This document shows, one piece after another, positions 18,979 through 28,081 of a stretch of 64,000 nucleotides of DNA. The first letter of the stretch is position 1. Each line of letters opens with the position of its first letter. The position numbers and the translations under genes were made by a program. A model generated the notes under the pieces. It did no database searches. It was given only the letters and a program-made list of their open reading frames with translations, and was not told where the DNA came from. The stretch covers positions 1,343,340-1,407,339 of the forward strand of contig OX638356.1 in assembly GCA_951813395.1 (NCBI GenBank). The letters run 5' to 3'. This DNA comes from Longimicrobiales bacterium. Lineage in GTDB: Bacteria; Gemmatimonadota; Gemmatimonadetes; Longimicrobiales; Gaopeijiaceae.

Positions 18979-21975
18979 GTGGCGAGCCATGCGCGGACCG
19001 GCCTGCGCCCGACGGTCCGGCGCCCCGCTCGTCGGGCTCGCGGCAGCCGTGCGAGTGCGACGGGGACGGGACCACGCCGGGCCGTGACCGTTCTCTCGCT
19101 GGCCGGCTGCTTTCTGGCCGCGTCCGCGGCGTACGCCCCGGCATCGGCACAGGAACTCTCGGACTCGCTCCGCAAGGTCGTCCAGGAGCGACTGGAAGCC
19201 CTTACCCGGCGCGTGGGCGATTCCACCGGCCTCGCGCCGCCGGACACCACCCAGGAACGGAACAGCCTCGCGGAAATGGCCCAGGACTCGTCCGTCAGGG
19301 AGCTGTTGTCGCTGCCGGGCTACGAACTGGTTCAATACCGCAGCGAGTCCGCCACCTTCGAGACCGAGTCGAGATTGCTGACCCTGCTGGGCTCGGAGGG
19401 GACGAGCGCGATCATCAACCGGGAGGGACTCGAGTTGACGGCCGACTCGGCGCTCGTTTTCAACGAGAACACGGGACGGCTGGTGACGAGGGGCCAGGAA
19501 GCGACCTACCGGCCCGAGCAGGGCGACGAAGTGCTGACCCGCCGCATCGTCTTCGATCTGGACGAGAACCGGGCCACCGCCCTCGACGCCAGGACCCAGA
19601 TGAACGCCGGCATGGGCAACTGGCAGGTTCGCGGTGATTTTCCGTGGGTCAACGAGGACGTGTCCTATGGTCACGACGTCATGTTCACCAGCTGTGAGGA
19701 CGACGAGCCCCACTACCACTTCGTCGCGCGCCAGATCAAGATCCATCCGGGTGGCACCCTGGTCGCGCGGAACGTCCTGCTCTACTTCTCGGACGTGGGG
19801 GTATTCTGGCTCCCGTTCATTGCGCAAAGCACGCAGCAGGGACGCCGGTCGGGCCTTCTGCCGGTCCGCTTCTCGGTCAACGACATCGTGCGCACGTCGG
19901 GGAGCTATGCACGCCGCATCTCCAACCTCGGCTTCTACTGGGCGATGAGCGACTACTCCGACGCCGAGCTGGGGATGGACTGGTGGAGCGGCAACTACAT
20001 GGCGGTCACGGGTCGCCTGCAGTACAGCTGGCTGCGCCAGTTCCTGGAGGGCAGGGCCAACTTCCGCCGCTTCTGGCGCGTCGAAGGCGGGACCGAACTG
20101 GCGTTTGACACCGACCACAGCTGGGAGATTTCCGAACGGATGCAGTTGCGGCTGTCGGCCGCGTACGCGTCCAGCGCGGCCTTCGTGCGCCGCAATTCCT
20201 TCGACCCGCGAGAAGTCACGCAGTCCATCGATTCGGACGGCGGGCTGAACCGGCGATTCGACTGGGGGAACCTCTCGGTGAGTGCGAATCGGAGGCAGTT
20301 CCTGTCCGACGACCGCGTGGAGGCGACCATGCCGACGGTCAACCTCTCGCTGTCGACGATCACGCTCTTGCCGGCCCCCTTCAACCGTGCGCGCTTTTAC
20401 AACAACATGACTCTGTCGGCGTCCGCACGCGGCTCGCGCACGATTCGCGACCTGCCCGTCCAGGATCTGACACAGGGCCCATTCGAACTGGGCAAGGCGG
20501 ACAGCGAGGCGTTGCGCGGCGGCCTTTCCGCTACACTGTCGGCCGGTGCGTTTTCCATCGCGCAGAGCCTTGAATTGAACCGGGACATCCGGCGGGACCT
20601 GCCCTTGAACTTCTTCGACCCCACCATGCCGGCCGCACGGGCCGGGATCGGAAGCGTGGGCGATCTGCAACGGTCGATCGTCTTCCCGCAGGCCGCGGAG
20701 AACATGAACCTCAACTCCGACGCGCGCAGCTGGTCGACAAGCATCAACTACCAGGTGAACCTGATCGGCTCCACCTCGGTCACGCCCCAGCTGGCGCTCT
20801 CGGGCAATGCCATCCGGTCCGACACCAGCTCGGTGGGGACGGGCGGGTTCATTTCCGCGCCGAGCCGCCTGTCCTTCGGAGCCCAGCTCAAGACCGACTT
20901 CTACGGCTTCTACCGCAACGATCGCCTGCGCCACAAGATCTCCCCGACCTTCGACTACGCGTACACCCCCGAAACCCAGCCCACCGACATTCAGCGGGCG
21001 ACCTTCGGGACGCGGGCAATTCAGCCGAAGAACGAAATCCGCTTCGGACTGACACAGACCTTCGAGGCCAAGGTGGGCGACGAGGAATCGGACACCACGG
21101 CCGCAGGCGAGGCGGAGCCGCAGTCCACGGATGGGGGTCCCCTCCGGCTGCCGCAGGCGCAAAAGGTGACGGTGCTGGCGCTGCGCACGAGCGCGGTAAC
21201 CTACGACTTCGAGCAGGCCGGACAGCTTGGCCACTTTACCCGCGGTTTCGCCGACAACCTGCGGATCTCGCATCAGCTCAGTTCGGACTTCCTGAGGGGG
21301 CTGTCGGTTTCGATGGAGCACGGGGTGTTCGACAACACCGGAGTCTCCCCGGAAGGCGGCGCGCGCGGTTTCGACCTGTTCCTTTCGAACGTCAACATGT
21401 CGTTCTCGCTGAGCAACGAGTCCTCGCTCTTCCGCTGGATCCGCCGCCTCTCCGGCGAGGAAGAGGAGGATTCGCCTCCGGCCGCGACAACACCGGAGGA
21501 AGAGACTGACCCGACCGACCCCAGCGGATTCGAGACCGCCGATCTCGGCGAGTCGACGGTCGTTCCCACCGGCGGTCGGGACCGCGACCAGGAACGGCAG
21601 CGCGCCCCGAGCGGCGAGGTGGGCAAGTGGAACGCGTCGTTCTCGTATTCCCTTGCCCGCAGCCCCGGGATGCAGGTGGGCGGCAACCAGATGCTGCAGG
21701 CCAATCTCAGCTTTCAGCCGACCGAGAAGTGGTCGGTGAACTGGCGGACTTCGTACGATGTGGCCGGGCGCATCTTCAACGATCACGTGATCAGCCTGCA
21801 GCGCGACCTGCACCGTTGGGAGGCCGATTTCTCCTTCCAGCAGACGGCCACGGGAAACTGGAGCTTCGTCTTCGAAGTGGCGCTGTCCGACAACCGGGAC
21901 CTCCATTTCGACTACGAGCAGCGCGCCGGAGGCACCCAGGGTCCCGGACGGTCCAGGCCCGGGCGAGGATTCTGA
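18979..21975 (+). CDS. lptD: LptD-like LPS assembly outer-membrane protein
   Basis: This is a 998-residue predicted outer-membrane protein. GTG 18979, seven bases after tatC, gives a long Arg-rich N-region before the signal peptide (LSLAGCFLAASAAYAPASAQ); GTG 19084 would give a compact signal instead. The segment around residues 140-290 is OstA/LptD-like: a beta-jellyroll region (ADSALVFNENTGRLVTRGQEA), then FTSCEDDEPHYHFVARQIKI and VLLYFSDVGVFWLPF, typical of LptD. The rest alternates as amphipathic beta strands of a large barrel. A low-complexity acidic loop occurs near 835-880. It should insert lipopolysaccharide into the outer leaflet. LptE and other Lpt genes are not in the window. Confidence 0.82.
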   Translation: MASHARTGLRPTVRRPARRARGSRASATGTGPRRAVTVLSLAGCFLAASAAYAPASAQELSDSLRKVVQERLEALTRRVGDSTGLAPPDTTQERNSLAEMAQDSSVRELLSLPGYELVQYRSESATFETESRLLTLLGSEGTSAIINREGLELTADSALVFNENTGRLVTRGQEATYRPEQGDEVLTRRIVFDLDENRATALDARTQMNAGMGNWQVRGDFPWVNEDVSYGHDVMFTSCEDDEPHYHFVARQIKIHPGGTLVARNVLLYFSDVGVFWLPFIAQSTQQGRRSGLLPVRFSVNDIVRTSGSYARRISNLGFYWAMSDYSDAELGMDWWSGNYMAVTGRLQYSWLRQFLEGRANFRRFWRVEGGTELAFDTDHSWEISERMQLRLSAAYASSAAFVRRNSFDPREVTQSIDSDGGLNRRFDWGNLSVSANRRQFLSDDRVEATMPTVNLSLSTITLLPAPFNRARFYNNMTLSASARGSRTIRDLPVQDLTQGPFELGKADSEALRGGLSATLSAGAFSIAQSLELNRDIRRDLPLNFFDPTMPAARAGIGSVGDLQRSIVFPQAAENMNLNSDARSWSTSINYQVNLIGSTSVTPQLALSGNAIRSDTSSVGTGGFISAPSRLSFGAQLKTDFYGFYRNDRLRHKISPTFDYAYTPETQPTDIQRATFGTRAIQPKNEIRFGLTQTFEAKVGDEESDTTAAGEAEPQSTDGGPLRLPQAQKVTVLALRTSAVTYDFEQAGQLGHFTRGFADNLRISHQLSSDFLRGLSVSMEHGVFDNTGVSPEGGARGFDLFLSNVNMSFSLSNESSLFRWIRRLSGEEEEDSPPAATTPEEETDPTDPSGFETADLGESTVVPTGGRDRDQERQRAPSGEVGKWNASFSYSLARSPGMQVGGNQMLQANLSFQPTEKWSVNWRTSYDVAGRIFNDHVISLQRDLHRWEADFSFQQTATGNWSFVFEVALSDNRDLHFDYEQRAGGTQGPGRSRPGRGF

Positions 21976-22010
21976 CCGGCGGACGTCGCCGGCGTCCCGA
22001 ATCCGCCGGT
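21975..22010 (+). terminator. Inverted repeat after lptD
   Basis: A perfect 9-bp stem (ACCGGCGGA at 21975-21983 with TCCGCCGGT at 22002-22010) begins at the lptD stop codon. The loop is 18 bases and no T-run follows, so it is at best a Rho-assisted or mRNA-protecting hairpin that ends the tol-pal/lptD cluster. Confidence 0.4.
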
Positions 22011-22213
22011 GGGACTCCCTCCAGGTCCCGCCGTTCCCGATGCAGGTGACGCACCGTCACCGGCAGGGGACACCCGTTCGCGGGCCTCAGCATCGTAAGT
22101 CATTGTGGGGACATACGATGCGGTTGTGGTACGTCGAATGCATGTGTGACTGGCAAGGGTCGCGGCCGCGTGGTGAGGCCGAGCCCGTTCATGGCACATT
22201 GCGAGGGGGAAGC

Positions 22214-23347
22214 ATGCGAGTCTTGAAGTGGGGTATGGCCGTGGCGGCAGTGCTGGCCGCAGGGTGCGACGATGACTATTGGCTGGTGGCGGATCCGCCG
22301 GATGCGCCTCGAGATCTCGAGGGCTACTACTACGCCGGCGCCGTCGATCTTTCGTGGCGCCTGGGAGGCGGGTGGGACGGGGAGGCTTTCCGCGTCTACG
22401 GCAAGCGGGCGAGCGATCGGGACTACTTCTTCATTGCCGAGGTTACGAGCTGCACGGACGGGCTCTGCGTCTACCGCGACATCAACGTCCGGGCCGAGAC
22501 CACCTACGAGTACTATGTATCTGCCGTGAGTCCGGGCACGGGAGAGGAGACCGCGAGCAACTACTCGGTCGAAGTGTACGTTCCCAGGCCGGTGCCTCCG
22601 CCGGTGCCGGATCCTGTGGAGGCCGTCGCGCTGGACAACTCCGCGTACGTGCGCTGGCACGATGGTGCGTCGGCGGAAGAGGACTTTGCCTTCTACCGCG
22701 TCTACGTGGCTGACGACGACAGCGAGTACCTCGTGGGCGAGACGGACTCGCCGGGGTTTCTGGATTTCCTGGCCGAGAATGGACGAACCGCCTCCTACTT
22801 CGTAACGTCGGTTGACGATCAGGGCCACGAGAGCGCAGCAAGCGAGGTTGCGTCGTGCACACCGCGACCCGACTACACGGGCGAGGTCATGTATTCCTAC
22901 GAGGATGTCGCCGCCAGCGCGGGCTTCCGCTTTCAGGAGGCCGACGACCTGCAGGCGGTGATGCCGGGCGACAGCCCGCACCGTCATTTCCGGCTCGAAT
23001 CGGATGGTACGGGCCTGTGGCTGGCGCCGGGACCGGAAGGCCGTGTTCACCCCGAGCCTCGTTGGACATCGGCTCTCAAGTGCGGGGTCGGCTCCGATCT
23101 GGACTGCCAGTCCTGGGAGCGCGCGCCGATGTCGGGTTACTCGGCGAGGCGGATCGCCCTCGACGCGGGGTTCACGTACATGTTCCGGGTTCGTGGCGAC
23201 GACGGCGAAACGCGGTTCGGGTCCGTCCGGGCCAGCCATGTCGGCCTGGATCAGGACGGGCACCGGCTGATCGTATTCGACTGGGCCTACCAGACCCAGA
23301 TCGGCAATCCCGGCCTCTCGACCGCCGGGGGCACGCAGGGCTGGTAG
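22214..23347 (+). CDS. Lipoprotein with two fibronectin type III-like domains
   Basis: The 377-residue product starts at ATG 22214 behind GAGGGGGAAGC. Its signal ends in the lipobox LAAGC followed by an acidic DDD, which favours outer-membrane retention. Two fibronectin III-like modules are visible: residues about 30-125 (PPDAPRDLEGYYYAGAVDLSW...TTYEYYVSAVSP) and about 130-220 (VEAVALDNSAYVRWHDG...ASYFVTSVDDQGHESAAS). A C-terminal domain of about 150 residues, containing four Cys counted over the region, is not recognised. Function is unknown; surface binding or scaffolding is a guess. The 238-base region upstream holds a 7-bp stem at 22045-22061 and an 8-bp inverted repeat at 22090-22121. 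Confidence 0.75.
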   Translation: MRVLKWGMAVAAVLAAGCDDDYWLVADPPDAPRDLEGYYYAGAVDLSWRLGGGWDGEAFRVYGKRASDRDYFFIAEVTSCTDGLCVYRDINVRAETTYEYYVSAVSPGTGEETASNYSVEVYVPRPVPPPVPDPVEAVALDNSAYVRWHDGASAEEDFAFYRVYVADDDSEYLVGETDSPGFLDFLAENGRTASYFVTSVDDQGHESAASEVASCTPRPDYTGEVMYSYEDVAASAGFRFQEADDLQAVMPGDSPHRHFRLESDGTGLWLAPGPEGRVHPEPRWTSALKCGVGSDLDCQSWERAPMSGYSARRIALDAGFTYMFRVRGDDGETRFGSVRASHVGLDQDGHRLIVFDWAYQTQIGNPGLSTAGGTQGW

Positions 23348-23426
23348 GCAGGCGCAAACGCGGCAAAGGCTTGCGGTTGACGGCCGCGACCACCGGCCAA
23401 TCCCGTGCGCGAGGCGGGCGGGCGGC

Positions 23427-24401
23427 ATGACCGGGATCGTGGAGGCTGTTCCCAACTTCAGCGAGGGTCGTGACCCGGCGTTCGTTCGGGCGGCTGCGAG
23501 TGCCTTCGCGGACGCGGGGTGCGAGGTACTCCACACGACGATGGACCCCGATCACCACCGTTCCGTGGTCACGGCGATCGGGTCGCCCGCCTCGGTTGAG
23601 GAGGGTGCGGTGGCGGCGGCCGCTCTGGCGCTCAAGCGTATCGACATGCGGCGCCACCGGGGCGTCCACCCCCGCATCGGGGCGCTCGACGTCCTTCCGT
23701 TCGTGCCTCTCCACGGAATCGACATGGCGGGCGCGGCGGAGTTGGCCCACCGGGCTGCGGCCCGGATCGCCCGGCTCGGAATCCCCGTCTACCTGTATGG
23801 CGCGGCCTCGAAGCCGCGGGGACGCGGCCTGGCGTCCATTCGGCGCGGCGGCTTCGAGGCGCTGGCGGCGCGTCCCCGGCGCGGTCGCGCGGCGGCCGAC
23901 CTGTACGGGCGGGGCCGTGGCCACTCGGGGGACCCCGTCGCGGAGGCGCATGCACACCGGTTCGTCCATCCCACCGCGGGTGCCGCCTGTATCGGCGCCC
24001 GGGAAGTGCTGCTTGCCTGGAACGTGGACATCGAGGGTGTGCCCCTTGCGGAGGCCCGCGAAATCGCGGCGGGCATTCGGGAAGCAGGGGGAGGATTTGG
24101 CGGTCTGCGAGCCCTCGCGCTTCTGCTGCGCGGACAGAACCGTTTGCAGATCGCCATGAACCTGGAGGACCCCGCGGCAACCGATCCGCTGATCGTTTTC
24201 CGAACGATCGAACACCGTGTTCGAGGCCTTGGCGGACGCGTCGCCGGCACCGAGGTGATCGGGATGCTTCCCGATCAGATCTCGCCCGGGGCTGCTCGCC
24301 GGATGCGCGTTCGCGATTGGTCGGAGGCACGCATGCTGCGCCGCCGCGTACAGTCCTACCTCGCGGCTCGATCACCGTCCGACGCCGGGTCGGCGGCATG
24401 A
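23427..24401 (+). CDS. ftcD: Glutamate formimidoyltransferase
   Basis: This enzyme transfers the formimino group between N-formimino-L-glutamate and tetrahydrofolate, in histidine breakdown. The 324 residues cover only the transferase part (N- and C-subdomains), without the cyclodeaminase domain of the animal enzyme. Family motifs are VPNFSEGRDP, MDPDHHRSV with the conserved His pair, and HPRIGALDVLPFVP. No other hut genes are nearby, and it sits between a surface lipoprotein and a prenyl synthase. The Ala/Arg-rich composition of the middle region is typical of high-G+C homologues. Confidence 0.9.
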   Translation: MTGIVEAVPNFSEGRDPAFVRAAASAFADAGCEVLHTTMDPDHHRSVVTAIGSPASVEEGAVAAAALALKRIDMRRHRGVHPRIGALDVLPFVPLHGIDMAGAAELAHRAAARIARLGIPVYLYGAASKPRGRGLASIRRGGFEALAARPRRGRAAADLYGRGRGHSGDPVAEAHAHRFVHPTAGAACIGAREVLLAWNVDIEGVPLAEAREIAAGIREAGGGFGGLRALALLLRGQNRLQIAMNLEDPAATDPLIVFRTIEHRVRGLGGRVAGTEVIGMLPDQISPGAARRMRVRDWSEARMLRRRVQSYLAARSPSDAGSAA

Positions 24402-24402
24402 A

Positions 24403-24420
24403 GTCCGCACCGGTGCGGAC
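24403..24420. promoter_or_regulatory. Perfect 18-bp palindrome in ftcD-prenyl synthase gap
   Basis: GTCCGCACCGGTGCGGAC is a perfect palindrome one base after the ftcD stop. It could act as a homodimeric operator for the downstream gene, whose candidate promoter core (TACCTTTTG at 24451-24459) lies 30 bases further on, or as a hairpin at the end of the ftcD message. No T-run follows it. Confidence 0.45.
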
Positions 24421-24489
24421 ACCGGCTGTGCGCGTCACCATCCCTGCCGCTACCTTTTGTCTGCAAGAGCGTCCTTCCTGCACCTTCCC

Positions 24490-25494
24490 ATGACCTACCC
24501 GCTTTCGGCCTTGCCCAGAACAACAACAGGACTTGCCGCGATCCAGGCTCCGGTGAAGGAGCGGCTGGAGAGGGTCTTCAACGAGTTGCGGACCGTGGCC
24601 GTTTCGGATTTCGAGATGGTCGAGGAGGTCAACCAATACCTCCTGAGCGTTCCCGGAAAGCTGTTTCGTCCCACGCTGGTGCTCCTGTCCAGCGAGGTTG
24701 GCGGCGAGGCCTCCGACGAATCGGTAACGCTGGGCGCGGTCGTGGAACTGGTCCACATGGCGACACTTGTGCACGACGACGCCGTCGACCACTCGGTGCT
24801 GCGCCGCGGGATGCCCACGGTGAACTCGCTCTGGACGCACCAGATCGCGATCATCATGGGTGACTACCTCTACAGCCGGGCCGTGACCGAACTGGCACGG
24901 CTCGGCGACCTCGAAGCCGTGCGGGTGCTCGCGTCCGCGGCGAACGAGATGAGCGTCGGGGAGATGCGGCAGCTTCTCTGCTACGACGACATCAGCTACT
25001 CGGAATCGGAGTACTTCAAGCTCATTTCGGCGAAGACTGCGTCGCTGATGTCGGCAGCTTGCGAAATGGGCGCGCTGGCCGGCGTACCGGCGTTTCGGGT
25101 CCCGCTCAAACGGTTTGGGCACTGCCTGGGCATGGCCTTCCAGATTGCCGACGACATGCTTGACTATGCCGGCAGCCAGGAGGAGACGGGGAAGCCCACC
25201 GGACTGGATTTGCGCGGCCGGAAGGTGACGCTGCCCCTTGTGGGAGCTCTCCGGGAAATGACGGTTGCCGAGATCGAGCAGGTACAGCACATGTTCACGC
25301 TGGTCGAGCCGGGCGACGAAGACGTGGCTGCGACCATCGACCTGGTGCGTCGCAACGGGGGGCTGGAATACGCCCGGAGCAAGGCGCGGGAGTACGCGGA
25401 TTCAGCTCAGGCAGCGATCGCACCGCTGCCTCCCGGGCCAGCGTTGGACGCGCTCAGGGAATCCGTTTTCTACGCAGTCGAACGATCGCGGTGA
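24490..25494 (+). CDS. Polyprenyl (trans-isoprenyl) diphosphate synthase
   Basis: This all-alpha isoprenyl synthase of 334 residues (ATG 24490; a TTG at 24457 would add 11 residues) builds a long-chain polyprenyl diphosphate, most likely the quinone side chain. Both Asp-rich motifs are intact: DDAVD in LVHDDAVDH and DDMLD in QIADDMLDY. FRPTL and GMPTVNSLW are also conserved. Chain length cannot be read reliably, though the small residues before the first Asp-rich motif fit a long-chain enzyme. It overlaps the next small gene by 4 bp. Confidence 0.9.
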   Translation: MTYPLSALPRTTTGLAAIQAPVKERLERVFNELRTVAVSDFEMVEEVNQYLLSVPGKLFRPTLVLLSSEVGGEASDESVTLGAVVELVHMATLVHDDAVDHSVLRRGMPTVNSLWTHQIAIIMGDYLYSRAVTELARLGDLEAVRVLASAANEMSVGEMRQLLCYDDISYSESEYFKLISAKTASLMSAACEMGALAGVPAFRVPLKRFGHCLGMAFQIADDMLDYAGSQEETGKPTGLDLRGRKVTLPLVGALREMTVAEIEQVQHMFTLVEPGDEDVAATIDLVRRNGGLEYARSKAREYADSAQAAIAPLPPGPALDALRESVFYAVERSR

Positions 25495-25775
25495 CGGCGA
25501 TGGAGCCCAACTACAAGCGCAGCATCACGCGGGGATTCTGGACGCTGGCTCTGGGCATGTTCCTGGGGGGGCTTCTCACGATGCTCGCCGAGACCTTCCT
25601 GCCGGACAGCGCGGCGCGCGCCTTCCTCACGGGATCGGTACAGTCTTCCATCGGCCCGTTTTCGGTGGACCTGGTGGCGGTGGCCATCACCATCGGACCG
25701 ATCTCGTTCTTCCTGAATGTCCTGACGATCGTCGGAATCGGGATCGTGGCGCTGGTGGTGCGCTCCTGGATGTAG
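25491..25775 (+). CDS. DUF4321 small membrane protein
   Basis: This 94-residue protein has two hydrophobic spans (about 16-36 and 65-90) separated by a polar loop (AETFLPDSAARAFLTGSVQ). It fits the DUF4321 family, of unknown function. It starts at the GTGA overlap with the prenyl synthase gene (GTG 25491) or at ATG 25500, which is three codons shorter. Coupling to quinone biosynthesis is suggested by position only. Confidence 0.75.
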   Translation: MTAMEPNYKRSITRGFWTLALGMFLGGLLTMLAETFLPDSAARAFLTGSVQSSIGPFSVDLVAVAITIGPISFFLNVLTIVGIGIVALVVRSWM

Positions 25776-25816
25776 GTTCACCCTGGACGGGGCCCCGGGA
25801 TGGCTCCCCGGGTTCC

Positions 25817-25835
25817 TTTGGCGCGGCGCGCCAAA
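25817..25835. promoter_or_regulatory. 19-bp inverted repeat upstream of tatA
   Basis: TTTGGCGCG (25817-25825), one centre base, then CGCGCCAAA (25827-25835) form a perfect inverted repeat. It covers the place of a -35 element (TTTGGC, 18-base spacer) for a TAGGTTG core at 25841-25847, upstream of tatA. A dimeric repressor bound here would block that promoter. A preceding CCCGGG-type hairpin at about 25786-25812 may end the upstream message. Confidence 0.5.
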
Positions 25836-25921
25836 ACCGTTAGGTTGTCGTTCCAACGAGTGGCGGACCGAAACCGGGGAATGCCCCCGCGCTGGGTCTC
25901 GGACACAAGGAGGTAGCGGAT

Positions 25922-26176
25922 ATGCCTTTCGGACTCGGCATGGGGGAGGCGATCGTCATCTTCCTCGTCGTGCTGCTGCTGTTCGGAGCGAAGCGGCTTC
26001 CGGAGATCGGGACCTCCCTGGGCAAGGGGATCCGCGAGTTCAAATCCTCGGTGCGGGAGATCGAATCATCGGTCCGCGTCGAGGGCGAGCTGAAGGCGCC
26101 GCCGGATGAGTCGACGAGCACTCGAGTTGCAGAGGGTCAGGAGGAGGGCGCGCCGCGCCGCCTCACCACGAATTGA
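25922..26176 (+). CDS. tatA: Twin-arginine translocase subunit TatA
   Basis: TatA is the pore-forming subunit of the Tat exporter, 84 residues. It has an N-terminal membrane helix (EAIVIFLVVLLLFGAKRLPEIG), with the FGAKRLPEI hinge of the TatA/E family, followed by the amphipathic helix and an acidic tail. A strong ribosome site, AAGGAGGT, lies 8 bases before the ATG. It ends 30 bases from the convergent foldase gene. A tatB gene is not seen, so this TatA may serve both roles with the TatC at 17988. Confidence 0.93.
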   Translation: MPFGLGMGEAIVIFLVVLLLFGAKRLPEIGTSLGKGIREFKSSVREIESSVRVEGELKAPPDESTSTRVAEGQEEGAPRRLTTN

Positions 26177-26206
26177 CCCGGGTGGCGCCCACGCCCCCCT
26201 TTTGCG

Positions 26207-28045
26207 CTAGAACACCGGTGGCAACTGCGACAGCGGCTGGTCCTCCGGCGGGTTGAGCACCTGCTCCCGGCGGTCGACGATGTCGGCTGACTCGCGGAGG
26301 GCGTCGATCCACTGATTGAGCCGCTGCTGCCGCATCATGGCGACCGTCTGTGCCCGCTGTGAATCGAGCTGGTCCAGCCAGGCGACGCTGTCCGCCGGCT
26401 CGGAGCCCGTCCGTTCGATCACGAAAGCGTTTGTGTTGGCGCGTACGGCATCGGACACCTCTCCGATCTCCAGACCGAAGGCCGTGCCGACCGCTGCGTT
26501 GTGACGCCCGAGACCCGACACGAACTCGCTGCGCGTGAACGGTCCCGCGTCCCGAACTTCCAGTCCGATCTCACGCGCGACCTCGGCCAACGACCGACCT
26601 TGCCTGACCTCGGCGACCATCGCCCGGGCCTCGTCCAGGGCAACGTCCAACTTCTTGCGGGTTCCGATGTTGCCTCGTATTGCCGTCTCTGCCTCCTCCT
26701 CGGTGAGGTAGCGCGCGGGATCGAGCGAGACGAGTTCGAGAGCGTAGAAGGACGTTCTGTTCTCGAACACCGGGCTGACGTCGCCGACCGATGTCTCGGG
26801 ATCGAAGACCCAGTCGCCCCCTTCCTCCACATCACCCGCGCCCGGGACGATCGGCCGCGTTTCGATGAGGTCGAGCGTGTCGGCCTCGAGTCCGATGAGT
26901 GCCGCAGCGTCCGCCAGCGCCATCGTCTCACCGAGTTCCTCGAGCGAGTCGGCCATGGCGAGCATGTCGATCTCCGATTCGTCCGTGCGTTCAAAGGGGA
27001 GCAGAATGTGACGGGCGGCCGCGGAATCCTGTCCCCACCGTTCGGTCACCTCGATCAGGTGGAATCCGAAGCTGGTCCGGACAGGCTCGGTGACGCGATT
27101 GAGACGCGCCGCGAACACCGCCGAATCGAAGGGCACGGTCATGCGTCCCTTCGCAAAGACGCCCAGGCTGCCGCCTTCCGTGGCGGAAACGGCGTCGGAC
27201 GATTCCGTCTGGGCCAGTTCGGCGAAATCGGCCCCGTCAAGGATCTCCTGTCGCAGCTCAAGGGCCTTGTTCTCCACCGCCAGGGAGTCCGCGGATGTCG
27301 GTGCCTTGGTGAAAGCGACCGACACGATGCTGGCGCTGGCGGGAACGGAAAACTCCTCCAGGTTGTCGCGGTAGTAGTCGCTGATTTCCCGCGGCGTGAT
27401 CTCGATCTGGTCGTCGGAGACGCGCGCGAGGGGCTCAAAGGCGACGTAGCGGACGCTGGCCCGCTCGTTGCCGTCCTTGTAGGCGGTCCACAGTTCGGCG
27501 TCGGAGACGTAGATCCCGGATCCCACCTGCCGCAACAACTTCCCGCGCGGGATCACGTCCCGATAGTAGGCCTCCAGCTGCAGGAGCACGACGCGTTCCG
27601 CCGTGGAGATGAACTGCTGATACCTCATCAGGTCGAACTCGCCGTCCGTCATGAAGGCGGGGTTGGCAACCACGTCCGGCGGAGGGCTGAAGCGCGCGGC
27701 GTTCAGGACCTCTTCATCCGATACGACGATTCTTCTTCGCTCCAGTTCCTGCTGGATCAGGATCGAGTTGACGACCTCGTCCCACGCCTGGTCCTCGATT
27801 CGCGTGTTCTGGACGGTCGTTATCGCTTCTTCCTGCATTGACTGGGCCTGGTCGTACAGGTTCCGATACGAAGCCATGTATTGCTCGTAGACGACCGGCG
27901 TCCCGTTTACGCGCCCGATCTCGCCGAACGATCCGGCGGTCTGCCCGGTGATGTCCATGCCCCACTCGAAGAACATGAGGCCCCCGAAGGCGAGCGCCAC
28001 GAGGATCATGATCCACTTTGTACTCTTGCGAAGTTCCTGCATCAT
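26207..28045 (-). CDS. ppiD: PpiD/SurA-like peptidylprolyl isomerase, membrane anchored
   Basis: This 612-residue periplasmic foldase starts at ATG 28045 behind AAGGAGGT. One N-terminal membrane helix (WIMILVALAFGGLMFFEWGM) is followed by a SurA_N-type chaperone region (about 40-220, with VNGTPVVYEQYMASYRNLY). A parvulin rotamase domain comes at about 270-375 (FAELAQTESSDAVSATEGGSLGVFAKG, TSFGFHLIEV), then a second helical region with a degenerate parvulin-like part. It resembles PpiD, which assists proteins leaving the Sec channel. The longer open frame upstream runs through the promoter and hairpin and is not coding. Confidence 0.88.
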   Translation of the reverse strand: MMQELRKSTKWIMILVALAFGGLMFFEWGMDITGQTAGSFGEIGRVNGTPVVYEQYMASYRNLYDQAQSMQEEAITTVQNTRIEDQAWDEVVNSILIQQELERRRIVVSDEEVLNAARFSPPPDVVANPAFMTDGEFDLMRYQQFISTAERVVLLQLEAYYRDVIPRGKLLRQVGSGIYVSDAELWTAYKDGNERASVRYVAFEPLARVSDDQIEITPREISDYYRDNLEEFSVPASASIVSVAFTKAPTSADSLAVENKALELRQEILDGADFAELAQTESSDAVSATEGGSLGVFAKGRMTVPFDSAVFAARLNRVTEPVRTSFGFHLIEVTERWGQDSAAARHILLPFERTDESEIDMLAMADSLEELGETMALADAAALIGLEADTLDLIETRPIVPGAGDVEEGGDWVFDPETSVGDVSPVFENRTSFYALELVSLDPARYLTEEEAETAIRGNIGTRKKLDVALDEARAMVAEVRQGRSLAEVAREIGLEVRDAGPFTRSEFVSGLGRHNAAVGTAFGLEIGEVSDAVRANTNAFVIERTGSEPADSVAWLDQLDSQRAQTVAMMRQQRLNQWIDALRESADIVDRREQVLNPPEDQPLSQLPPVF

Positions 28046-28081
28046 GGCGGAAGCCACCTCCTTGATCGGCCGGGACGGGCC

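Noticed and set aside
18682-21906. A 1074-codon open frame antisense to lptD on the minus strand.
   Set aside because: Its translation is Arg/Gly/His-rich with no recognisable domain, and it mirrors the strong third-position G+C of the real gene; several other long antisense frames (for example over uvrB) are the same effect.
22090-22121. Inverted repeat GCATCGTA...TACGATGC with a 16-base spacer upstream of the fibronectin-type lipoprotein gene.
   Set aside because: Only 8 bp per arm with a wide spacer and no promoter beside it; could be chance, so noted only in the gene entry.
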